Below, piece by piece: positions 53,994-62,853 of a stretch of 64,000 bases of DNA; the first letter of the stretch is position 1; the number at the start of each line of letters is the position of its first letter. The position numbers and the translations under genes were made by a program. Under the pieces are notes generated by a model. It was not told the DNA's origin. It saw nothing but the letters and a program-made list of their open reading frames with translations, and did no database searches. This DNA is from Candidatus Borrarchaeum weybense (lineage in GTDB: Archaea; Asgardarchaeota; Sifarchaeia; Borrarchaeales; Borrarchaeaceae): NCBI GenBank assembly GCA_019057385.1, contig JAHQJS010000007.1, positions 1-64,000 of the forward strand, in the 5' to 3' direction.

Positions 53994-55190
53994 ATGACTA
54001 TTCAAGAATTAGAAAGAAAACAAGACAAAGTTTTAGAAAAAACAAAGTCTTCTCTTGAAGGAATCTATGAAATACCAAAGCCAACTGAAGAACAATTGCA
54101 GCAGATGCCTACAGATCTGCATCGTAAGTACGCAGAAGAAGCTACACTCTACTCAGAGCATTTGTTTCCCTTAGCGTATACGACAAATGCTGTACTTATT
54201 GCTTTTAAAGTGGGAATTTTTGACGCCATGTCTAAGCCAATGACAATTGCTGAACTTGCAGAATATCTCGTTGATAGCGACAAGATCGAGTTAGATCCTC
54301 TCAATTTGGAACAGGAAATCGAAGTATGTAAGCAAAAGATAGGAGCATTGTTTGAGTTATTTTCTGCACCACAGCTTAAGATAGTACAGCAAGTTAATGG
54401 TGGACAGTGGGAACTAACTAGATTAGGGAGTTATCTACGAACCGACTCATCTGTAGGTATCGCAGTGGCTATGATGAACCTCACTGAGTATTACTCAAAG
54501 CCGTCGTTTGGTGACTATCCTCGCCATGTTTTTGGAACTAAGGCTTACGATGACATCGGTTCTCCAGAGGAGGGAGCCGTTTATACTGAACGTGTCCCTC
54601 AAAAAGTGAGAGCCGGATTGTTAATGTCGTTACCAAAATTTGGGGTAAACCTTGATGAAGGCGATCCGTTAGTACTCGACCTTGGATGTGGTGTAGGTGA
54701 TTGGCTCATCGAAATCGCCAAGAAACATCCTAATACTAAAGGAATAGGCTTAGATTACAACCTAGGAAGCTGCGAAATGGGAGCTGCGAAAGCCGAAACT
54801 GCTGGACTTGGTAGTCGCCTGGAATACAGACAAGTAGATCTAGCTACCGATAGAATTCCTCTAAGCGATTCTTCTGTCGATTTAGTGACTGCAATAAACT
54901 TTCACCACTTCTTTCCGAGATACGGCGATCAAAACGTTACGGATGAGATTTTTCGTGTATTAAAACCTGGAGGTAAATTCCTCTCAATTGTGCCATTATG
55001 TGATGGTGCAGACGACACGCTCATGCTCTCTACGCAAACAATGTTTCAATTTCTATTCAGCGGATTTACAGGCTGGCGTACAAAAGAACATCTCACCGAT
55101 ATCGCGCAGAAGGCAGGATTTAAAATCACAAAGTTAGTTCCTATGATTTTCCGAAGCCGTCAAGCAGTATTCTTTGCAGTTAAAACCTAA
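53994..55190 (+). CDS. SAM-dependent methyltransferase with O-methyltransferase-type dimer domain
   Basis: A protein of about 398 residues. The N-terminal part has HLFPLAYTTNAVLIAFKVGI and FDAMSKPMTIAELAEYL, the winged-helix dimerisation domain of small-molecule O-methyltransferases. The Rossmann domain carries the SAM motif VLDLGCGVGDWLIEIAKKHP near residue 228, GIGLDYN, and later FRVLKPGGKFLSI. The substrate is unknown. An open frame extends to 53859, but that ATG is at the promoter. It is followed 47 bases later by a related gene. Confidence 0.86.
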   Translation: MTIQELERKQDKVLEKTKSSLEGIYEIPKPTEEQLQQMPTDLHRKYAEEATLYSEHLFPLAYTTNAVLIAFKVGIFDAMSKPMTIAELAEYLVDSDKIELDPLNLEQEIEVCKQKIGALFELFSAPQLKIVQQVNGGQWELTRLGSYLRTDSSVGIAVAMMNLTEYYSKPSFGDYPRHVFGTKAYDDIGSPEEGAVYTERVPQKVRAGLLMSLPKFGVNLDEGDPLVLDLGCGVGDWLIEIAKKHPNTKGIGLDYNLGSCEMGAAKAETAGLGSRLEYRQVDLATDRIPLSDSSVDLVTAINFHHFFPRYGDQNVTDEIFRVLKPGGKFLSIVPLCDGADDTLMLSTQTMFQFLFSGFTGWRTKEHLTDIAQKAGFKITKLVPMIFRSRQAVFFAVKT

Positions 55191-55237
55191 ACAGGAATCA
55201 CGTTTTTTTTATTTAAAGTCTAGTGTGGTGATAATAA

Positions 55238-56407
55238 ATGGCACAAAAAACTAGAAGACGTAAAATACAAACTAAAAGAGAGGACGAAAACAAAAGCAAT
55301 CATGTTCGTGTAACAGAAGGCTTAGGCAACGGCCTTGCAATCAGTTTTCTGAAAGAGTACATAGAACCTTTCATTGTTACAGCCGAAATTGCTAATGGAT
55401 TAAAATGTGGTTTTTTCGATGCGTTTCAAAATAGTGGAGACCAATACGTTGCAACCAAAGAGGACATCATTGAATATACAACTAATGGTAATGGTATCGT
55501 AACGATAGACGACAAGGATAGTGTTTATGACCTAGAACAGTTCGCAAAGAAATTAGATGCATGGCTGGAATTAATGGAAACCTCGGATTTAATCTATCGT
55601 AATAACGGTTTCTACTGTTTACAGCCTCTTGCAGTTCATTTCAGAAACGACAAGAACGGGGTAATAAGGTCATTACTCAACGAATCATTTTATTGGACGA
55701 AAACACTGGATGAACGCCATCTTTCAAATATATGGAGTAGACATTGCGTAGATTCATTAATCGGGACACAGAAGTACGATTTTATCGAAAATCATCTCGA
55801 AGCATGTAGTAGCGTGCTATGTCGAGATATTCCACTGTATCTCGAAGAGTTCGATATACATCTAAAGAAAAATTCTATTGTATTGGATATTGGTTGTGGA
55901 ACTGGCTATTTTCTTGAAGAGCTTGCTCGCCTTTATAAAATCAGAGGCGTGGGACTTGATTTCAACTGGAAAGTAGTGGAAAATGGCAACAAAAGGCTTA
56001 AGAAGTTAGGTCTAGGTCGTATAATTAACCTGCGCTACATGGATGTAGCTAAGCAGAAATTGCCAGCCAATGACGATCTTGTGGACTTAGTATTGACCAT
56101 AAACTTGCATCAATATTTCAAACCTGAGCATTATGAGCATTTAACAAATGAGATCTATCGGATCCTCAAACCAGGTGGTACATACTTTTCTATAGTCGCT
56201 GTTGAGTTACCTGAGGAACATCCTTCCAAGAGATTATCGATAGGTATGCATTCGCAATTGTCAAAGATATTCACAGACTTTACAGAATTCGTAGATATGG
56301 CTCATATCAGAGAACTTTATGAGAATGCCGGATTCAATTTCAAAACCTTTGAGACTCTTCCGTTGTATGGGGGACATCAGGAGATTATTGTCGTCAAAAA
56401 ACCTTGA
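55238..56407 (+). CDS. SAM-dependent methyltransferase, paralogue of the preceding gene
   Basis: A 389-residue protein with a basic N-terminus and the same two-domain plan as its neighbour: FIVTAEIANGLKCGFFDAFQ in the N-terminal domain, then LDIGCGTGYFLEELARLYKI near residue 215, GVGLDFNWK, and YRILKPGGTYFSIVAVELP. The motifs match one by one, but overall identity is modest. A GGTGAT site precedes the ATG. The two probably act in one pathway or as a heterodimer, since the first domain serves dimerisation. Confidence 0.85.
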   Translation: MAQKTRRRKIQTKREDENKSNHVRVTEGLGNGLAISFLKEYIEPFIVTAEIANGLKCGFFDAFQNSGDQYVATKEDIIEYTTNGNGIVTIDDKDSVYDLEQFAKKLDAWLELMETSDLIYRNNGFYCLQPLAVHFRNDKNGVIRSLLNESFYWTKTLDERHLSNIWSRHCVDSLIGTQKYDFIENHLEACSSVLCRDIPLYLEEFDIHLKKNSIVLDIGCGTGYFLEELARLYKIRGVGLDFNWKVVENGNKRLKKLGLGRIINLRYMDVAKQKLPANDDLVDLVLTINLHQYFKPEHYEHLTNEIYRILKPGGTYFSIVAVELPEEHPSKRLSIGMHSQLSKIFTDFTEFVDMAHIRELYENAGFNFKTFETLPLYGGHQEIIVVKKP

Positions 56408-56487
56408 ACTTCACCTTATTTTTTTGTCTAGCACATTTTTTTGTGCATAAAAGCTACCGTCATTCTTTCTTTTCATTGTAATCAGAG

Positions 56488-57255
56488 TCATTTTGCATTT
56501 TTTTCATTTAAAAGCTCAGGGATAAGTTCTTCCAGTTTCTTAATATCTTTAAGTTCTATTAGATAATCTGGGATTAAGATTTTTTCTTTAAAATGCGTTT
56601 TGTCTGGCGTAAGGATGATTGTTTTCATTCCCAATTCCTTAGCTCCTAAAATGTCAACTTGTGGGTTATCTCCGACGTGAACGCAATTCTCAGGGGCTAC
56701 TCCAAGAGCTGCGCATATCTTAATAAACGGCTGTGTGCTTGGCTTCGTGTCTTTGGTATCTTCCCCAGGAATAATAATCGCATCAAAATATTCGACTAAC
56801 CCAGCGTCTTCGATTCTTTTAGCCTTCATACCCTCCAATCCATCAGTATCACTCATTAAACCAAGCTTAATGCCTTTCTGCCAGAGAGATGCCAGCAGAT
56901 CCTCTACTCCCGGAAAAATCTTGGATTCATCACTCACGGTCTGCCAATAGATAGTAGTTAGTTCATTAAGAGTGGATTCCGAAATTGATTCCGAAATATC
57001 TTTACTAAAATATCGTTTTACAGCTTCTTTCCACCAAATATTGCGGTTGTAAATGTGCTTTTCATTCATTTCACGTTCCATCAGTTCAATTAAGTTTAAT
57101 AGTACCTTTTCTTGAATCTCTCCTTGAATATTCAGGTACTTTAATAAAAAATCACAAACCTTTGAATGAGCAATATTTCTACGTGGATGCGACTCAACTA
57201 AAGTGCCGTCAAAATCAAAAATAGCAGCATATCTTTTTTCTGTGTTACTTGTCAT
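56488..57255 (-). CDS. HAD-superfamily hydrolase
   Basis: A protein of about 255 residues. Motif I is AAIFDFDGTLVES, motif II LGLMSDTDGL, the Lys in KPSTQPFIKICAAL and motif IV HVGDNPQVDILGAK. A helical cap follows motif I. The pattern fits phosphatases acting on small phosphorylated metabolites. ATG at 57255 is taken since GGGAG lies six bases before it; the upstream ATG at 57270 is also in frame. Confidence 0.85.
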   Translation of the reverse strand: MTSNTEKRYAAIFDFDGTLVESHPRRNIAHSKVCDFLLKYLNIQGEIQEKVLLNLIELMEREMNEKHIYNRNIWWKEAVKRYFSKDISESISESTLNELTTIYWQTVSDESKIFPGVEDLLASLWQKGIKLGLMSDTDGLEGMKAKRIEDAGLVEYFDAIIIPGEDTKDTKPSTQPFIKICAALGVAPENCVHVGDNPQVDILGAKELGMKTIILTPDKTHFKEKILIPDYLIELKDIKKLEELIPELLNEKNAK

Positions 57256-57344
57256 CAAGATCTCCCTCATTTAAGATTAGTTAATTTCCATTTTATAGTT
57301 TCTCTGTAGTAGAGACTAATATTCTATTTTGAAAAACCGTCAAC

Positions 57345-57408
57345 TTTTTATAGGCTTACGACATACTATGTAGACGTCAATATATATAGTAGTCTAAATA
57401 TATGGAGG
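57345..57408 (+). promoter_or_regulatory. Promoter, inverted repeat and ribosome site of the PadR gene
   Basis: A TATA-like TTTTTATA (57345-57352) is followed by inverted half-sites TAGAC (57371-57375) and GTCTA (57392-57396) around the expected transcription start. PadR proteins often repress their own gene through such repeats, so autoregulation is likely. GGAGG at 57404-57408 is the ribosome site. A further palindrome, TCTCT/AGAGA at 57301-57315, lies just upstream. Confidence 0.5.
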
Positions 57409-57416
57409 TCTACCGT

Positions 57417-58109
57417 TTGGTATGGTTCGGTAAAGGATTTACGAAAACTTCACACGGACGGATTAGTCCAGTCCAATTTATGATTCTCTTAATGGCGGAA
57501 AGAAAAAAAGAGGCTTACGGTTATGAACTTCTACAAGAGCTATCTGGAATCTTTAGCGATGTGTGGAAGCCAAAAAGTGGTACTGTTTACCCTGCATTGA
57601 ATTCACTTGAAGAAAGGGGCTTTCTTAAAAGCGAGAAGGTTGAACAGGAAGACAAGCCTGATAAAAAAATGTATAAGATTACACAAGAAGGCAGAGACAT
57701 CTTAAACGAAGTTTTTGATAGTTTTGAAGAAGAAGTTACATATTCAGAAGAATATGGTGCAAAAATGTTTGAGTATTTAGGGCAACATTTTGGCAGAAAA
57801 TTAGGTTCTTTATTTTCAAAGTTGTTTTTACATGAAGATATGGACGAAATCGATCACTGGAAAGGAAGAAAGCAGAAAATCAAAGAGAGAATGAGACATG
57901 AGATGGATCATAGACATCATCATATTGGTCCTTGGATGTGGATGATGCCTTGGATGAAATATCTTTTTTCGGGGGATGAGCTTCAAGATGATGACCGAAA
58001 GGAGATGTTAGAGCACTATAAAGCACGATTACAGAAAGAACTTGAGAAGATCAACAAAGAATTAGAAAAAATGGAAACTGAAGAAAACAAAGAAGAGGAG
58101 GTGGAATAA
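57417..58109 (+). CDS. PadR-family transcriptional regulator
   Basis: A protein of about 230 residues. The winged helix is PVQFMILLMAERKKEAYGYE, LLQELSGIFSDVWKPKSGTV, YPALNSLEERGFLKSE, with the signature Y-x-A-L-x-x-L-E of PadR. The C-terminal part is a long helix pair with a His- and Met-rich segment (MDHRHHHIGPWMWMMPWM) which could bind metal. TTG at 57417 lies eight bases after GGAGG (57404-57408); the ATG at 57402 overlaps that site. It is coupled to a 66-residue partner. Confidence 0.87.
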   Translation: MVWFGKGFTKTSHGRISPVQFMILLMAERKKEAYGYELLQELSGIFSDVWKPKSGTVYPALNSLEERGFLKSEKVEQEDKPDKKMYKITQEGRDILNEVFDSFEEEVTYSEEYGAKMFEYLGQHFGRKLGSLFSKLFLHEDMDEIDHWKGRKQKIKERMRHEMDHRHHHIGPWMWMMPWMKYLFSGDELQDDDRKEMLEHYKARLQKELEKINKELEKMETEENKEEEVE

Positions 58110-58110
58110 C

Positions 58111-58311
58111 ATGTTTGGGATGGAACATATATTTCCAATATTCTTGAAGCATTTTCACTGTATGCCAGAAATAATGGAAAAGGAAGATTTTCCAGAACTA
58201 AAAAAAGATTTCTTAGAATTATATAAAAAACTCTTAGAGGCTCAGATTAAGCATATTGACAGAAAACTAGAAAAGATAGAAGAAGTAGCAGAAGAAAAGA
58301 ATGAAGCATAA
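58111..58311 (+). CDS. Small helical partner of the PadR regulator
   Basis: A 66-residue protein that starts one base after the PadR stop, with its own GGAGG. It has a hydrophobic, His/Met-containing start (FGMEHIFPIFLKHFHCMPEI) and a charged helix (ELYKKLLEAQIKHIDRKLEK). The tail resembles the C-terminal helix of the PadR protein (ELEKINKELEKMETEENKEE), which suggests they pair. Possibly it modulates PadR; this is inference. Confidence 0.6.
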   Translation: MFGMEHIFPIFLKHFHCMPEIMEKEDFPELKKDFLELYKKLLEAQIKHIDRKLEKIEEVAEEKNEA

Positions 58312-58349
58312 GCCTTTTCTCATCACTATTTTTTAACTGCATTTTTTTA

Positions 58350-58610
58350 TTATTTCTCCACAAGAAGACCCCTTCAACGTGTTGGGGGGATGAATTGCGT
58401 GTGTTACTTGTTTCACTTTCACGATACTCCCTAATCTTTAAATACGGTTTTGCAGAGATTCTAAGTAGAATTGAGCTGAGGTAACACTCGCCAGTTCTCA
58501 CATTCATATCACGTTCAGGGCAGGGACTGCCCGTAGAGCCTGTTTGACATGTCCTGCTGGGGAATGGATGATTCAGGAAGCCAGCCTACTTGTAGGGTGG
58601 TAGTTCACTA
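58350..58610 (+). mobile_element. tnpB-less IS200/IS605-type element with omega-RNA-like transcript
   Basis: Left hairpin: CCCCTTCAAC and GTTGGGGGG at 58369-58389 (loop GT, with T-G wobbles), followed by GATGAATTGCG. Right end: GGAAGCC (58577-58583), hairpin CCTAC-TT-GTAGG (58585-58596), then GGTAGTTCAC. Such ends are those of tnpB-type IS605 elements, and the right end is the 3' part of the guide RNA. Inside, TTTAAATA (58437-58444) is a strong TATA box, and the RNA predicted from about 58470 has a hairpin GGGCAG-GGA-CTGCCC (58518-58532). No transposase or tnpB is present. It may be a non-autonomous element or a stand-alone RNA gene. Confidence 0.5.
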
Positions 58611-58612
58611 AA

Positions 58613-59209
58613 TTAGATAATCTCAAGAAGATAATACAAAGCATTTCGCACATTCAATCCAGTGACTGCACTACAAGGTATAATTTTATCCTCTTCAATG
58701 TCTAAATACTCGCTGATATTTTCTAGGACTTTTGTATTACAATTTGAAAGGTCGATTTTGTTAAGACAGACTACGAAAGGAAGAGATAAAGCATCATGTA
58801 TTAATTCTATGATATCTCGGACTTTTGCTAAGTAACTCTCCGTCATAACTGTAGAATCAATTACCACAAAAACACCCTTAGCGCCTTTCCACCAAATACT
58901 CCATAGCGGCTGATAGTGTGTTTGCCCCCCTAATTCCCATAACATATATGACTGAGAATCGTCTTGCATAAAAACTCTGTAAAAGTCAATTCCAGGTGTA
59001 GGTATGTAGGATTCGCAGATAGTATCAAGATTAGCTGTGTTCTTCTTCTTTTTGACGCCATTAAATGCCGCTTCAATTTTTTTTCCAAAAACTGTTTTAC
59101 CTGCATTGGCAGGTCCCATAAGGAGCAGTTTTGTAACACTCATACGATTAAGTAATTTTGTCGGCTTATTTACCGTTTTGATCTCTGTTGTAAATGACAT
59201 AAAGCTCAC
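58613..59209 (-). CDS. Arf-like small GTPase
   Basis: A 198-residue GTP-binding protein with all five boxes: G1 GPANAGKT (residues 32-39), switch I Thr in YIPTPGIDF (T71), G3 WELGGQ (91-96), G4 NKID (150-153) and G5 SAV (180-182). The GGQ and following HYQPLW match the Arf/SRbeta class. The G3 Asp that contacts the Mg water is Glu here. The N-terminal 24 residues might be an amphipathic or regulatory extension. It lies alone between the omega-RNA-like element and the Ski2-like helicase. In Asgard archaea such GTPases are numerous; membrane-trafficking-like functions are inferred. Confidence 0.88.
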   Translation of the reverse strand: MSFMSFTTEIKTVNKPTKLLNRMSVTKLLLMGPANAGKTVFGKKIEAAFNGVKKKKNTANLDTICESYIPTPGIDFYRVFMQDDSQSYMLWELGGQTHYQPLWSIWWKGAKGVFVVIDSTVMTESYLAKVRDIIELIHDALSLPFVVCLNKIDLSNCNTKVLENISEYLDIEEDKIIPCSAVTGLNVRNALYYLLEII

Positions 59210-59393
59210 ACACCTTTGTCAATTAAATTGATTTAACGTCATTTAAAAAGAGGTCAAGGTTCTGACGACAACGGAGAGAATTAACATTGATTTTTCGTCG
59301 ATGATGCTTTTGAAAAATAAAAGACTTATGTGATCTGTTCTTCGTTAGAAATTTTCAAAACTTTACCTAGAATCTTATATCGCTGAAAAGTCT

Positions 59394-62348
59394 CTATTCT
59401 TTGCCACTATACTCACAGGATGGATTTAAACACCTTATCTTGCTTTTAGATTTAAAGAGAGGGAGACCACATTGACATTTTTCATCGTGCAATATTGCGT
59501 AGTTGGGCAGCACAAAAGCAGTTTTACAGGGATTCTCATCATTATAATAATTACTACAACCGACAGCCAAACCGATTCTCCGAAGAAAGATAAGCGGCTC
59601 ACCGCATTTTGGACATGAATATTTTTCTTTTTCAAATTTCTCCTTCACAATCATGTCAGGATTCTGACACTGCCGATCGATACAGCAGGTAATATCATAC
59701 CCGCCATAAATATGGTGCATTTTGGGAAGTCCACATCTTTCACATCTTTCAGTCAACAATTTAGCGGTCTTTGGAACTCTATATGATATACCGCAAAGTG
59801 AGCAAATAATCTCATCTTTTTTCTTTACTAAATCGTGTCCACAATTCTTGCAGACACCAATTTTCTTTGAAGAAATATCCACTATTTTTTCTTTTTTTGG
59901 TTTTTTCTCTATTTTATTAATTTCTAAGGTTTTTTTGGGACGAGGCTTTATCACCTTGATTTTTTTCTTGTTAATTATCGGTAAGCTCTCAAAATCGATG
60001 AATGAAACAATTGATTCACATAGAATAGTTTGTTGTATTGGAGACGTAATATAAACAGGAAAAATCCAGTCTTCTTCTTTATTTAGAAATAAAGCCTGTT
60101 CTATTAATTTCTTTTTGTTTAACAACAGTGTTGCATTGATACGTACAGGAAAACTCCAATTTTTTAATCTGAAAAGTGCTTCTTGAGATTCATCAATGTT
60201 CATTCTTTCTCTAATATCCCATTCAGCAGTGATAATAGGCATTTCGTTGATTTTTTTTCGGATCTTTTCTGCATTAGCCTTTTTGATACCAAGTTTAATC
60301 ATTTCTTCTACACTGAGTTGTATCAAGTCCTTTAATCCCATAACATTTGCACTCGCTAACAATGTCGCTATTCTTGCGCCTATACCTCTAACTTGTATTA
60401 ATTCCGAAAATTCCTCAGGTAGTGAATATTCTAGTAAAACACTAAGCCTTTTGATCTTTTCACGAATTAGAATGGATTCAGAGAATTCATCACAGAAACG
60501 TTCCAAAGCCGACAATAGTCTATTAGCGTTTTGTTTTATAACGCGTGCGTCTGTCTGAAACTCAATATCAATTTTTACACCGCCTTTAAGAGATGCAAGC
60601 AAGACTGCGAATACCTTTTCTTGATGTTTTTTCAGATCTTTTACATAACCAGATGCCGAATAACTCTCAATGACATCTCGAAAGACCCCCCGTTCATTTT
60701 TTCTAACTACCATATCGTCAAATTCGCTGGCTTTTGACACAAGTGCAAGGATTTCTTCATCATCAATGATTTCATGAGAGTGAACTGCAACTGCATCAAA
60801 AAAAAGTTTTCCAGTATCTAAACGCAAATAGAACTTTGAGGTGAGGCTTCCTAAAGGTGTGGAAACAAGCCCCAGCTCTGTTTTATTTATAAATCCATCT
60901 GTGATAAGCCGTTCGATACATTCATTTGTAGTATCCATTATTTCTTGTATCTTTAGTTCATCCTTTTGAGAACTATACAAGAACGTGCTTTTCAACCAAT
61001 CACTTATTTCAGCTTCTGTTTTAATAAAATTCAAACTAATCTCTGCATTGAGATGCTCTTCTAATGTTTCGGTTAATCTTGATTCTATTTCTTTCCCAGT
61101 TAATAGTCCCCGATAGTATTCAACGTTTCTTTTTTCTGTAATGATGATCCCATATCCTAGCGCATCAAATTGAGGTCTACCTGCTCTTCCAAGCATCTGA
61201 AGTAGATCTAAAGGGCTTATTTCCTTTTTACCTTTCAAGGGGTCATAGACCGTTGTGTCTTGTACTACAACCACACGAGCAGGCAAGTTCACTCCCCATG
61301 CCAGCGTTGAGGTGGACGCAAGCACCTTTAGAAGTCTATTCTTGAAAGCGGATTCAACAATCTCACGATCATTTCTACTCAAACCCGCATGGTGAAAGGC
61401 TATTCCGTCGACAAAACAGGTACGTAAAATATCATTAACGATCTCTTTTGACATCTTCCCCAATAATTCAGCCTCTTTATTTCCTAAAAGCAATTTTTCG
61501 TTTTCTGAAAAGTTTTGTAATAATTTTTGCGCAGTATCTACAGCCCCGCGTCTACTTGAGACAAAAACTAATGCTTGACCACCAGCATCAATGTGTGGGA
61601 CGATTAAATCGTAACTGAGTTGAATTTTCAGATGCTTATTATTCCATCTATTCTTCGTATCTGGTTTATACCCACAAACGGTCGCTTCTAGATTTACAGG
61701 TCTGTAAATGTCATCAAAAACAAAGGTGCCCGATTTCTTTGCACCTAACCATGCTGCTACGTCTTCAATATTCTTCATTGTAGCACTCAAAGCTACTATT
61801 CGTAAAGCTTCATTAAGTTTTTTTAAACGTGATATCAGTACCTCTAAAGCTCCTCCTCTTTCGGGTGAGTCTAAAAGATGTACTTCATCGATTATAATAG
61901 TATCTATACGGTTGATAAACTCGTATGTAGTGCTCATGAATTTTCTACTAGCACTATCAACTTTTTCAGGTGTAGATATTATTATATGTGCTTTAGCGGC
62001 TTTTCTAGGCTCAATCTCAGTTTCTCCAGTTGTAACATACACGTTATAGCCTAAAGGTTCGAATTTATTGGTCCACTCATCAAGTTTTTCGTAACTTAGG
62101 GCTTTGTATGGTGCTATGTAAACGACTTTTTTAGTGGAATCATTTTGATGCTTTATTAAAGCCCTTAAAATAGCAAGTTCACCGATAACTGTTTTGCCGG
62201 AAGCTGTGGGAGCTGCAACAACCACATTCTCTTCCCGGTTAAAAGTGATATCAAAAACAGCCGATTGCATCTTATTAAAACGTTCAAAGGGAAATACACT
62301 TTTTAATGTTTCAGGAATCACTTCTGTTACTTTTAGTTCAACAGCCAC
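59394..62348 (-). CDS. Ski2/Hel308-like helicase with C-terminal zinc fingers
   Basis: A 984-residue helicase. Motif I APTASGKT (46-53), motif II DEVH (154-157), motif III SAT, motif V STLAWGVNLPA and motif VI LLQMLGRAGRPQFD near residue 390. Then come a winged helix, a Sec63-like helical region, an HhH stretch (LIQVRGIGARIATLLASANV near residue 660) and a beta-sandwich-like part. From about residue 815 four zinc modules follow: CKNCG/CSLCG, CERCGLP with CCIDRQC, CPKCGEP with GCSNYY and a CQCG/CLNPSC pair, of the topoisomerase-I type. The Hel308/Brr2-like core fits DNA or RNA remodelling. The zinc tail is unusual. Confidence 0.86.
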   Translation of the reverse strand: MAVELKVTEVIPETLKSVFPFERFNKMQSAVFDITFNREENVVVAAPTASGKTVIGELAILRALIKHQNDSTKKVVYIAPYKALSYEKLDEWTNKFEPLGYNVYVTTGETEIEPRKAAKAHIIISTPEKVDSASRKFMSTTYEFINRIDTIIIDEVHLLDSPERGGALEVLISRLKKLNEALRIVALSATMKNIEDVAAWLGAKKSGTFVFDDIYRPVNLEATVCGYKPDTKNRWNNKHLKIQLSYDLIVPHIDAGGQALVFVSSRRGAVDTAQKLLQNFSENEKLLLGNKEAELLGKMSKEIVNDILRTCFVDGIAFHHAGLSRNDREIVESAFKNRLLKVLASTSTLAWGVNLPARVVVVQDTTVYDPLKGKKEISPLDLLQMLGRAGRPQFDALGYGIIITEKRNVEYYRGLLTGKEIESRLTETLEEHLNAEISLNFIKTEAEISDWLKSTFLYSSQKDELKIQEIMDTTNECIERLITDGFINKTELGLVSTPLGSLTSKFYLRLDTGKLFFDAVAVHSHEIIDDEEILALVSKASEFDDMVVRKNERGVFRDVIESYSASGYVKDLKKHQEKVFAVLLASLKGGVKIDIEFQTDARVIKQNANRLLSALERFCDEFSESILIREKIKRLSVLLEYSLPEEFSELIQVRGIGARIATLLASANVMGLKDLIQLSVEEMIKLGIKKANAEKIRKKINEMPIITAEWDIRERMNIDESQEALFRLKNWSFPVRINATLLLNKKKLIEQALFLNKEEDWIFPVYITSPIQQTILCESIVSFIDFESLPIINKKKIKVIKPRPKKTLEINKIEKKPKKEKIVDISSKKIGVCKNCGHDLVKKKDEIICSLCGISYRVPKTAKLLTERCERCGLPKMHHIYGGYDITCCIDRQCQNPDMIVKEKFEKEKYSCPKCGEPLIFLRRIGLAVGCSNYYNDENPCKTAFVLPNYAILHDEKCQCGLPLFKSKSKIRCLNPSCEYSGKE

Positions 62349-62853
62349 TACAATTCCTCAAAAATATTTGGAGTAACCAGTTCATGAATAACGCACAGGT
62401 CATTTATTGATTGAACATTCAGTAATAAACGTTTTCCATACTTCATTTTTTAATAACAAATTAAAGAAAATATCTAACGTCAGTTCTAATACTATTGCAT
62501 TGTTTTCGAATTTTGCTTCAAATATAATACACCTTAAGAAATTCATCTATTAGCATTTAAATTAAAAAATAAGGGGGGGAGATTTTGAGAATACTTAGGA
62601 GGGATCCAGGCGTTTGTTAAATCTCAAAATCTCTCTACTATCATTTGAATGCACCTCATTTAAAAACAAATGAATCCTACATGAATTTTTAAATTTATAG
62701 AATAACGCATTTCCTAAGATTTCAACAACTTCTTTTAGTAGAAATCATATCTTGACTTTTTACAACCCTTTAGCATGATTTCTGCTTTATAAACGAACTC
62801 CAAAGATAGTATATGACTATCCAGTTTACTAGGAGTGTATTGAAATAACAATT
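62349..62853. other. 500-base region between helicase genes with a long hairpin
   Basis: It separates the divergent Ski2-like and XPD-like helicase genes. The region holds a perfect 12-base inverted repeat at 62579-62633 (reported separately), a G-run just before it and no supported open frame. Promoters for both genes must lie here; the AT-rich stretches on both sides have TATA-like words, but no single choice stands out. Confidence 0.4.
62579..62633 (+). repeat. Perfect 12-base inverted repeat with 31-base loop
   Basis: GAGATTTTGAGA (62579-62590) and TCTCAAAATCTC (62622-62633) are exact reverse complements; wobble pairs with the G-run extend the stem to about 15. The loop contains AGGAGGGATCC. 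It lies between divergent helicase genes, about 220 bases before the XPD-like start. It could be a leader structure, a small RNA, or a protein-binding site. Confidence 0.6.

Noticed and set aside
58247-58507. 86-codon minus-strand frame across the omega-RNA-like element
   Set aside because: It crosses the element's hairpin and the end of the PadR partner gene; no family similarity.
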